From Choristoneura fumiferana (Eukaryota > Arthropoda > Insecta > Lepidoptera > Tortricidae), in assembly GCF_025370935.1 (NCBI RefSeq), contig NC_133486.1, forward strand, positions 10,008,133 to 10,072,132: a stretch of DNA of 64,000 bases, in the 5' to 3' direction. A program made the position numbers and the translations under genes. Positions 44,201 to 56,200 of this stretch are shown in pieces (within the stretch, counting starts at the first letter, position 1; each line of letters starts with the position of its first letter). The notes under the pieces were generated by a model. It had not been told where the DNA came from. It made no database searches and was given only the letters and a program-made list of their open reading frames with translations.

Positions 44201-47200
44201 CCCTTAACAATGACGCCCAACGTAAAAACCAATAATTAAGGTGTCAAAAGCTTTTTGATTTTTTCTTGTGTTCATAAATAATAATAAAAAAAAAACTTAC
44301 ATGAAACAGGTTTGCGTATTCTCGTTTAAGGGTTTTTATTTGAGGGTATTGTAAGTTTAAAACATAAATGTGTAACTGCTTTGTTTTAAAAAAAAAAAAA
44401 AAAGTTATTTTAGTTAGATAACTCACAATTTCAATTTTTTTTATTGTTTTTTTTATTGCTTTTCGCGCATTTTGTCTCTTCACTGTGTATCTTGGGTCGC
44501 AATCAATGGTATTGGTTGAGGACGGTACAGTCTGTGTGAAAACAACATATTCAACGGTGATTTGTGCGCTGTTAGGTACTTCTCGTGTTATTTAATAATT
44601 TAGTTTTGATTGTTTGTTACATTAACTTTTATTTCCTGTAAAATGGACCCGAATTACCTTTTAAAAGATGAACTTGAATTCGAACTTTCGAGTCGTGGTG
44701 TTAATATTAAGAGCGGTGTACCGATTATGAAAAATATACTGAAAGATTTATTGGCTCGGGAGGTATCGGGAGAGGCTGAGCAAGTGCGGAAATACCCTCA
44801 AACTTCAACCACCAATATGTCAGCAGAGTTTAACGTTTGCTCAACGAAGCTCAACATGTTATCCACATATATTTCCGAAATAACTGGTAGACCTGATAGG
44901 CATTTATTTAAGCGTTTGGTATCCCGGCTTTACCATGTCATGAACCGCTTGAACTTGGTTATTCCAACGTCAGAATCGGAGGGCAAAACAAGAGATGCAT
45001 TGTTGCAACAGAGCAGAACGTTATTAGAAACGTTGGAGAGTCAAGACGATGCGGCAGACAGTGAAGTACTGACTGTGGAGGATAGAAAGATCCTACAAGA
45101 ATCTTTGGGAGAAGTAGGGCTTCAGTTGATTAAGGAATTGGACCAGGTAAAGCAGAGCACTTCAGGGCATGGCAAGGAAAATAGTACAGAAAACATTGAA
45201 CAGCTTGACTTCGACGACCAGCAGTTTGAAAAAGACTTAGGTGGCGGTAGCAAGCCAAAATTACAGCATATACCTCGGTCCTCGACATTTGATAACGATA
45301 TGCAAAGACATAAATTAGTACCTATTGCGAAATGGGGTGTTAAGTTTACAGGAGATGGTAAAGTTAGTGTTAATGCTTTTATAGAAAGGGTAATGGAGCT
45401 AAAAGAGGCAAGAAACGCTGTGGATGAGGATCTGTGGCGTTGTGCAATTGATTTTTTCGAAGGAGAAGCGTTGGTGTGGTACAGGGCTAACCGGGAATAT
45501 GTCACTAATTGGGCAGAACTTGTGACATTGTTGCAGCGCACGTTTCAGAGCCCGTTTTACCAGGAAGAGTTGTTAATGGAGATTAAAGCCAGAACTCAAG
45601 GCAAACATGAGTCTGTTACTATATATATTTCTATTATGCAAAATATGTTCAAGAGGCTCCCACATAAACTGTCAGAACAGGAAAAAATTCTTATAATTTT
45701 AAAAAATATCCAGCCATATTATCAACGTGCGGTCTGTAGAGATTATTTTCCTTCCATAGCAGATTTAATAAACGTACTTAGAATAGTAGAGAGAACTAAA
45801 GTTAATTGCGAAAAATTTGAGGAACCAAAATCACAGAAAAATTTGCTAGAACCTGATTTAGCTTACAAACCTGTCGCAGAAATTGCGTCATTTGATCACA
45901 GGGTAGTCAGAAAGGGGGCGGAAGTAAAGATAACAACACCGGCAACAGGCACCACTAGACGGTGCTGGAACTGTCGAGAGATGGGGCATCTATTTAGAGA
46001 GTGTGTTCTGCCAAAACAACGGTTGTTCTGTTTCCGATGCGGGAAATTTGGAACCACCTCAAAGGATTGCAATTGTGCCAAGACGGGAAACGCTCTAGGG
46101 GAAGGCTCAAATCATGCCTAGAAAATCTTCCCCTCGACAGAGATAGCGTTGAATGGCAGGCATGGTTAAACACAATTAAAACTTATTTTGATTGCAGCGA
46201 TACTGAATTGTGTCCTTTAGTACTTAATAGAGAAAACGATAATCGGTCCTATGTCATTATAGATATATTAGGCTATAACTGTGAAGGCCTCTTAGATAGT
46301 GGTGCCAATCGTACGGTAATAAGCACAAATTTTGCAAACACCTTGGAAACACTAGGATTGAAATCATCTAGGACATTGCTGACTAATTTGTGTACTGCAG
46401 ACGGTACTTGCCATAACATCACGCAAACCTTTTACGTGCCAGTCAGATTTGACGGCCAGTTTAAGGTTATTTCAGTAATGGTTATGCCCGGGTTGGCTCA
46501 GAATTTAGTGCTAGGTAAGGATTTTTTTGATTACTTTGGCATCGCGTTACAATTTCACAGCGAACTGATGTTTGACAGTAATCATATTGACACGATTGAT
46601 GCAAGGGAGCAGTTGGTCGTGTCTAGGGACACCCTTAGTACAAACGAGCAAGAGCAGCTTTCAAGAGTTATAGAAGAGATGAAGCAAAGTATAGGGCATG
46701 GTCTGGGTAGAACTGAATTATTGAGCCATTGCATCGATACAGGCAATACAAAACCTATTCACCAGAAACAATATAATTTTTCCCCGGTAGTAAAAAGAGA
46801 AATTGAAAAAGAGTTGGATGACATGCTTGCGAAAGATGTAGTGGAGCCGTCACTCAGTTCTTGGTGTTCACCAGTATTAATAGTGAAGAAACCTAATGGT
46901 GAAAATAGGCTCTGCTTAGATAGCAGGCAACTAAACAAAGTCACTAAAAGGGATACATATCCCTTGCCGAGAGTAACCAATATTATAGACAGTTTACGTA
47001 ATGCAAAGTTTTTGACAACTATTGACCTTAAATCGGCATTTTGGCAAATACCACTGGATAAAGGCAGTAGAGAAAAAACAGCATTTGCAGTTCCTGGTCG
47101 AGGGCTCTACCACTTTAAAGTAATGCCGTTTGGACTAGTCAATGCATCTCAGACACAACAAAGACTTATGGATGCACTGTTTTGTTCAAACGAAGACAAG

Positions 47201-50200
47201 ATTTGGGCGTATTTGGACGACATAGTAATCTGTTCGGCTGAATTCGAAGAACATTTAGAATTATTAAAAAAAGTAACAAGTACACTGAAGAGAGCGAAAT
47301 TAACCATTAATGTCGATAAATGTAAATTTGCTCGGGACAGCCTGAAATTTTTAGGTTACGTAATAGACAAAGATGGTTTAAGAACGGACCCAAACAAAGT
47401 GGCTGCAATATTAAACTTTCCACGGCCAAAAACATTCACGGAGCTTAAGCGATTTATTGGACTAGCCAGCTGGTATAGACGGTTCGTCAAAAATTTTTCA
47501 ATTGTGGCTGCTCCCCTTCATAATCTGACCAAGGGGAAAAAGAGAAAACAGTTAGATTGGAACGAGGACGCTGAGATCGCTTTCATGAAACTTAAAACTC
47601 TGTTGACGACCACGCCGGTGATCACTTGTCCGGATTATGAAAAGCCTTTCATAATACAGTGCGACGCATCCAGTAATGGCATTGGGGCAGTTCTGTGTCA
47701 AAAACATCACGACTATGAACAGGCAGTAGCATACCTAAGTAGGAAGCTTAGTGACCGCGAAAAGAAATACACGACATCGGAAAGAGAGTTGTTGAGTGTG
47801 GTGTATGCTATTGAAAAGTTTCGGCCCTACATTGATGGAGCCCATTTCACGGTGATAACGGACCATAGTGCGCTACAATGGTTGCACAAAATGAAAGATC
47901 CACATGGCAGGTTGGCAAGGTGGGCGATGAAACTGCAACAGTTTGACTTTGATATTATCCATAGACCGGGAAAGTCGAACATTGTACCAGATGCTCTGTC
48001 GAGGTCCCTTTGTCATACCGAAATACAGTTATTGGAAATCTTAGATGAGCACATGGATGACTGGTATAAAAGCAAATTGGATCAAGTAAGGTCTCAAAAA
48101 AAAGCTTCGGATTGGATGGTAAAAGACAACAAACTGTTCAGGAAGATATGTCTTAAACAGTACCCAAATAAAGATGACCAATGGAAGCTAGTGGTACCAG
48201 AAATGCTGCGAAATGAGGTATTGAAAGAGTGCCACAATAACGCTACCGCAGGACACTTAGGCGTGCGCAAAACGAGTTTTAAAATAAAGCAGAGATATTA
48301 CTGGCCCCAAATGCTGAACGACATAAAGAAATACGTTGCAAAATGTGAGAGTTGTGCAAGGTTTAAAGTGTCACAGAAACTTCCTTACGGTACAATGGGG
48401 GAACACAGGCAAGTTGAACGACCTTGGCAAGTGATTTCACTGGATTTAATGGGACCATTTCCCAAAAGTAAGAGAGGTAACACAATGTTATTGGTAATTT
48501 CCTGCTGGTTTAGTAAGTTCACATTGATGTTTCCATTAAGAACAGGGAAAGCAGACAAAATATGCGACATTGTAGAGCAACAGTTTCTTTTATATGGGGC
48601 TCCAGAAGCTATAATCTGCGATAATGGAAAACAGTTTGAGTCACACCTTTTTAAAGATATGGCTGGCCAATATGGGTCCAAATTATGGTACACACCCCAC
48701 TATCATCCTCAAGGAAATCCCACAGAGCGCGCAAATAGAGTTATTGGAACCATGATTTCCACATTTATCGAATCAAAAAAACACAATGAGTGGGACTTAC
48801 ACATATACGAGTTTGGTAATGCGATTAGGACAGCCGTGCATGATGCCACGGGATACACACCTTCATATTTGTTTTTTGGACGGGAAACTACCGTTCCAAA
48901 TCAGAGGAATGTGTTAGTAGAACAAAAAAAAATCGGAAAAGCAGAAGTAAACCTTTCCAATTATATCAGCAATCAGGAACTCAAGCATAAAATTTACAAA
49001 GAAGTGCAAGAAAAGTTAAGGAAATCACACGAACATAGTAAACAATACTATAATCGCAGAAGAAGACCAAGTTCTTTCCAAGAAGGTGATATCGTTTGGA
49101 AGAGGACAAAGTATTTGTCTAATGCATCTAGCAAATTCATGGCTAAGCTGGCACCAAAATTTGAAAAAGCGATAATTACACAAGTAATTTCAACCAACGT
49201 ATACAGATTGAACAATATGCGTGGAAAGTATATTGGAGTCTGGCACGCAAAAGATCTAAAACGTTGTCATGAATAACGAAAAAAAATAATAATAATATTA
49301 TGACAAGTAAATATTATTTTTTTTTATGACGGAGGGGGTAATTGATAAGGTATTAATACTGTCGTATGGTCAAACGTTCAACTTAGTTGTTGTCATATTG
49401 AGAAATAAAAAGTCTTTGTTTATGTCTATCATTTGTCTGACATACCGCAATTAAGAATTTCGAGGGTACACACACATCCACTCTTTTGATGGTTTTTTTC
49501 GGGTAGATAGACTCGCGGTGCGGTGACCCTTGAGATATTAACACGGACTAAGAAAAGTGAAAGGATTAGAGTAAGATGTCTTGTAATTAAAAGACATCAA
49601 TTTATTGTCATATTTTTTAGCAATTTGAAACTACAGCAATTTATGTTTACCAGACTCATAGTGCAATAATACCACTTTAGTACGCTAATTCATAGTGAGT
49701 GTTTCAAGGCAGAGAAAGGGGTAAGTCTAGTATGTAATCAAGCGTCAAGCAAGATAGAAACATCAAATTTAAACAATGTCAGATATTATTATGGACATGA
49801 ACATTAGCTTAACTTGTAATTTATGTCTCGATTTTAGCTTGACGAAACGCCCTTTCTTGTGAGGAAATTGACTAACCACGGTCAATTACTCTGAAGCTCG
49901 ACTGGAGCTAGCCGCAGTGCTGGGATAGGCAGGATCCTGGTTCATCATTACCGAACTCCTCCTGGCGCCCTACTTTAATCTTAAGTCTAATATTAAGTAC
50001 TATAATTAAGTCTAGAATTACGTTTTGATAATATACCCTCTGTCTCGGTTAAGGATAGTTTCATTTAATGCACATAGCTTGCAAACCCTTAACAAACCAA
50101 AAGATAAATTTGGCTCAATTATGAGTATTGGCGAGTGACTCAACAATCCCAGTAAGCGACGGTAATTACATCCTTTCAAAATTACATTTATAGATTTAAA

Positions 50201-53200
50201 CTACTAAAAAAATCAAAGGATTCCAAATGAAAAAAAAAACTTTCATAAACCATCATTTATTCTTCAACCACCACACACCAAGACACACGGCTACACCAAA
50301 AATTACCTTAGCAGCTTTCGTGAGTTCCTCATTTAGGCTCTGTTTGACTGGGCCATTGGTGTCCACTTCAGCCGACATGTCTTCTATGCCGATCTCCTTG
50401 GCTACGGATTGTTCTAGAACAGTGTTGAAGCTGGCATTGATCTTTTTGCAGGCCTCGTAGAACTTGGCTAGGATCTGCGAGCCGGGCAGACCGAGTTCTG
50501 ACGCTATGTCGTCGGGCTCCTTCATTTGGAAACCCATTGCTACGAATATAACCTGTAAAAGGTTATAACGTTAAAGGAGACGAATAAATACGGGAAAGCA
50601 AAAAGTAATGCTTCTTTTTAAATAATCAAATCGATAAAATTAAAAAAGCCCCCGGCATTGTCACTTCAAAGTTCAATATCTCAAAAACGGCTGAACCGAT
50701 TTTGATTAAAACATGTCTAAAAAGCATCGCTAGAAAACCTGCTTTCAAATATAAAAAAACGCATTCAAATCGGTTCACCCGTTTAAGAGCTACGGTGCCA
50801 CAGACAAACACACAGGCACACATAGAGCCAAACTTATAACACCCCTCTTTTTGCGTCGGGGTTAAAAACAGTTTACTAGAGTAGGCTAACCATATTTTTT
50901 AAACAAACTACAAAAAATCTCACTGAGATTTCATTACCTACATAAAAAAAATCATCATCATCATCATCCCAGCCTATATACGTCCCACTGCTGGGCACAG
51001 GCCTCCTCTAAGAACAAGAGGGCTTGGGCCATATATCCCACGCGGGCCCAGTGCGGATTGGGAACATAAAAAAAAATATGAATCTGTAAATTTAAGAGCC
51101 AGAATAAGTTTGCAGTTTTTATGTGAAAATTAATTTATAAGAAACGTACAAAGTAAAAATGACAACACAACGAAAGGAAAAACTCTAAAAGTCATCCAAA
51201 GTCACCCGCAAAACTAACCTAACCACAAACATTACGAACACTTTTTTCCAGCCTGTTTTTAAATTTATTAAAAATATTAACTAGTCGTTTTTTGTCCCAC
51301 CTGAAGTCCGATGAATCCGGCCGCGAGAAAGCGGGAGGCCTATGTTTATCGGTGGACGTAATTCAACTGAAGATGATGATGATGGTTTTTTTTAAATTAC
51401 CTGCTGTATAGCGTCTAATTTAGCAGTTTTGGCCTGGAAGACTAGACTGGCAATGGGAGCGAGGAGATCAGTTATGAGCCTGTAGTCGGCTTGTTGGCGG
51501 CAGTAGGACTCTAGACGAGCTAGGTCGTGGTTCGATAGCTGCTGGGATATCAACTCCTTTGTCAGCGCTGTGGAAGAAGATACATAAGAGTCAGTGCTTA
51601 TCTAGGACATTGTCTACCCTGCAAACTGTGTCTATATAATTTTTTAAGATCCAAAATATCAATCATATCAGCCCACATCCACCAAAATTTTTTTGTACTG
51701 ATGTGTAGTGTGCAAGAAAGAATAATAGTGGGTCTATATTAATTAGTATAAAATTAATTGTCCTAATTGAAATTGGCATAACGTTATTTCGCATAATTAT
51801 TAATTGGCATAACTGAATACGCATAATGTAAATGAGCATAATGTGGATTGGCATAACGGTAAGTTGGCATAAATTTAATTAGCATAACATTACTTTGCAT
51901 AAGTATTAAACAGTATAAACATAAAATGATTATTTTTAATGAAATTGTAAATTTTATTTCTGAAGCAATATAAAGTGTTACATTAAGTGAAAAATTATTT
52001 CTAAAAGTAGTAATTTTGATTGTCCATATTATTTACTCGATTAGACTCGATTTTGCAGGTGGTAGGACCTTGTGCAAGATCCGCCCGGATTGCTACCACC
52101 ATCTTGCTCGCTAATCCTGCCGTGAAGCAGCAGTGCTTGCACTGTTGTGTTTCGGCGTGGAGAGTAAGACAGCCGGAGAAATAACTGGCACTTGAGGTAT
52201 TCCATCTTAGGCCTCTAGGTTGGCAACGCATCTGCAATGCCCTGGTGTTGCAGTTGTCTATGGGCGGTGGTGATCTCTTACCATCAGGAGACCCACGTGC
52301 TCGTTTGCCATCCAGTCGAATAAAAAAAAAAAAAAAAAAGATCTGAGAAGTGAACTACTATGTGAAAATATCTATTATTGGGCTATTATAAACAAATACC
52401 TAACATCGAATTTGAACCTAACCAACCGAGTCGGTTTTGCCCTGACCTAGCTTATTCACTCGCTGGATAAAATTATGCTAATTCATTTTATAACATTTAA
52501 ATTAATAAAATTAAGTGAAATCCACGATGTTATTTTTGGAAATTACCATGGGAATTTGATAAAAACCCGTAATTCAAGTCAACTGCGAATGGTTTACGCG
52601 TATGGTATAAAGAAAGAGTACAAAAGCATATTTTTTTTATTTAATCGTGATTTTTATACAAAAAAATCCAATTCGTTTCCTACTATTGCTAGTAAATTTA
52701 TAGGGGTTTGGATAAATGCGCTTAAGAGCGAACACTTCACATTCGATCAGCACGATCCAGATAAACCATGTGTCAGTGCCTGACACAAAAGATTTTGTTT
52801 TTTATTTATTTCTCATAGGTATTACATACATTTGTTTACTGTCTAAATCCACTCGCCAAACTGATATAACAGTTTGTTGGCGAGAACGCGCTCATTACAA
52901 CTTCATTATATGTAAGTACCTATTTAAATATGTATCTAAAAACAAAAACAAAACAAAAGTTACAACAAATACAGCGATGTGGATACTTTAGCAAAAATGT
53001 ACCCCAAGGCAGTTTTTGAAAGCGTATCCTTTAAGATATTTTGACTTTGACTCACCTAGTTTCTTAAGAGAAACGCTGTCATTTACTAATGTCGGCAGAG
53101 CTAAGGACGCGGGCAGTTTTCTTAGCGAGCGACCGAGCAGTCGCGAGAAGCGGCGACGGAAATCTGCAGTGTATGCAGTAAGCCACGCGCCCTCCGTCAG

Positions 53201-56200
53201 GGAACGGAGCATTATGCATGAGTGTTCACCCGTTAGCTCGTTGGCTTTTTGGCTGTAAAAAAAAGTTTTTTTTTAATATTTTTTTATTACCTGGTTAAGA
53301 TCGCGGAATCGCGGTGGATGCGAAAAGAGCCTTGCGGGAGGCCTATGTCCAGCAGTGGACGTCTTTCGGCTGACATGATGATGATGATTGTAGCAGTTGG
53401 AAGATGGTAAAACCAGAGAAAATCGGAATTGCGAAATAAAAAATATATTATTAAAATTCAACGGCGGTACACACGAAAAAGCTGAGAGCAAGAGACGTGC
53501 GGCGGTCGCTAGAGCTTAAGTCGGCACTGTTCGGAATTCATCGGCAATCGGTTAAACGGATGCACGCATACCTCGCACTTCTCTCGCCTCTTACACTTCG
53601 ATAAACAAAATTGCGTCGCGAACATGCCCCACCCCAGTGCTGCCCTAGCAGCACTCTTCTCCAACAGGTAGGCGAGCGACGCGTACAGCGGACCGTGTAA
53701 GTAGACCACTCTTGGTTCTTACGTGGACCATTCTGATCCGTCCGTCTCTCCCAGGAAGAACATGTTCAATTTTCCCTCGGGGCCATGTATTTCTGGGACC
53801 ATTAGGATCAACCACAAGAACCAGGTCACCCACCTGCAACGGCCGTTGCTCTACGTGCCATTTTTTGCGCGGTATTAGATCTGGTAGTACCTCTTTCACC
53901 CATCTTTTCCAAAATAGGTCGGCAAGTCGTTGGGCGATTCTCCATTGCCTTTTAAGGTAAAACTCAGAGTCGTCAAAGGAACCAATGTGAGGCAAGTTGG
54001 ATGACGACCCCAGTAAAAAGTGATTCGGTGTCAAAGTTTCTTGACTTTTAGGGTCCACGGAGACATGGGTGAGAGGACGACTGTTGACGATGTTTTCAAC
54101 TTCAGCTAGCAGAGTATTGAAGGTCTCTTCTTTGGGTGCCCTTTCTTTCAGTATAATCTTGAGAGAGCTTTTAACATTCCGAATAAGTCGCTCCCACGCT
54201 CCCGCCCAGTGGGGACTAGCTGCTGGAATAAAGGTCCAATTGGTCCCGTGGTTCATCACTTCATTCTGCAAAATCTCTTTGTCAAGCTCCTGAACTGACC
54301 TCTTGAGCTCTGCGTCAGCTCCCCTTAGGTTAGTACCATTGTCAGAATAAATATGCTGTGGCCAACCTCGCCTTGCTGCCATTCGACGAACCGCCATGAT
54401 CAATGAGTCCGACGTAAGAGTAGCAACTGTCTCCAAGTGGATAGCTCTCACAGTTAGGCAGGTAAACAAAACTCCGTACCTTTTTTCCCTTCTTCTTCCT
54501 ATCGTAACTTCAAACGGGCCAAATAGGTCAATTCCACAGAAAGTAAAGGGACGCTGATGGTGAGCCATTCTGGCCTTAGGTAAGTCTCCCATTCTGGGAA
54601 TTTCTGGTTTGCATTTCCTTATTCTGCACGTCATGCATTGTGATGTAACAGTTTTAACCGTAGGTCTTAATTTAATAATCCAGTATTTTTGTTTAATATT
54701 ATTTACCACAGTCTCTTGATTCTCATGCCCACTATTAACATGGTAAAATTTTACAATCAATCGCGTGATGTAATCTCGTCCATCCAGGATCGCAGGCCTT
54801 TTCGTTTCTGGTAAAATTTCGGCAGCCGCATCGATTCGACCCTGAGCCCGCAGGACTCCGTAGTTGTCGAGATATGGAGATAAGGTGAGTAGTTTACTAC
54901 TTCTAGGTAAGTGTTTCCCATTTTTCAGGGTATTTATTTCATCTTCAAAAGTCTGAGCTTGTGAGCATTTTAACAACAAGCACTCAGCTCTTCCCATTAC
55001 GTTATTCGCATCTTCAGTAAGTTTTTTGCATTTGTTTATGAACGCAAAAACGGCATGAGTAGCTTTCAGTAATCGCAACCAGGACGAAAATCGTGTAGGC
55101 TCCGGTACAGGTAAATTATTTTTTATATTTTGTATCACACAAATGCATTCTAATTTATTTTCTTCTGTTTCAGGGTTTATGACATCAGCAGGCCAGTCGC
55201 TCTCGTCGCTGCGCAAGAAGGTAGGTCCATTTAGCCATTCATTTTCCAGGATACTGCGATCGTAACTTTTCCTCGTGCCTATATCAGCGGCGTTTAATTT
55301 CGTCGGTACGAATCTCCATTCTTTAATAAGTGTGAGCTCGTCGATCTCGCCTAATCGATGTGCTACATACGGTTTATAGGTACGCGCCTCGTTCCTTATC
55401 CAGTGCAGCGTAGTACTAGAATCGCACCAAAATATTCTTCGCTCGGCTTTTATTGTATGTGCGTTGATTATCGAATCAGCCAACCGCGCGGCTAATACAG
55501 CTGCTTGTAATTCCAATCTCGGTATTGATGTATTTTTATTCGGTGTGACACGACATTTACTTGCTATAAATGCAACGTTAACGAGTCCGTTCCAGTCCCA
55601 CCGCCAATAGGCCACAGCGCACATCGCTTTCAATGACGAATCGCAGAATATATGTAGTTGTAGATTTGTATAACAGATGTTTATGTTAGGTGAAACAGGT
55701 ATTGATAACAGCGCGGGCGCGTCTCGCTGCAACAGCTGAGAACGGGAAACCGGTTGCGACGGCGTGTGCGTCGCGCCAGCGCGGCCAGCTGCGGCGGCAT
55801 CGCAGTAGTATCGAGGTAGCCTTACGTTTTCTAACGTTTTTATTAGGCTCGTCCATTTACACCACTCACTGTATACGTCATCGGGTATCGGTTCGTCCCA
55901 AGTGAGGTTGAGTCGCCATGTTTCTTGTATTATTATTTTTCCGATTATAGTAAATGGTGACAAGAAACCATAAACATCAAAAATGGACATTACAACTCGT
56001 AACATGTCCCGCTTTGAAGGTCTTTGTTGACCATTGATAATATTCGCAGGTATTTTCTTGAAGGAGACGTCATAGCTTAACGTATCTTGCTCGGGGTGCC
56101 ATATAAGGCCGAGAGTTCGCTCTCCGTCGTATTGCTCGCCGACTTTGAATCTTACAGCCGTCGGACCGAGGGTCTCTTTTGGCAAAGAATTGATTACAGT

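Larger units (their letters stand above)
43458..50094 (+). mobile_element. Complete Ty3/Gypsy LTR retrotransposon (6.6 kb)
   Basis: Two 752-bp direct LTRs (43458-44209 and 49343-50094) begin TGATAAGG and end CCTTAACA. They stand at a constant offset of 5885 bp with no difference that I could find. The target duplication is AACC (43454-43457 and 50095-50098). A tRNA primer site, gag, pol in the -1 frame and a purine tract are all present. Only 66 bp separate pol from the 3' LTR, so there is no envelope gene. It is inserted antisense in a NAT10 intron and looks recent. Confidence 0.96.

Noticed and set aside
45122..45541. 139-codon minus-strand frame inside gag
   Set aside because: It is a shadow of the conserved gag frame, with no family resemblance.
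49277..49342. Envelope gene after pol in the Ty3/Gypsy element
   Set aside because: Only 66 bp of AT-rich sequence and the purine tract lie between the pol stop and the 3' LTR.
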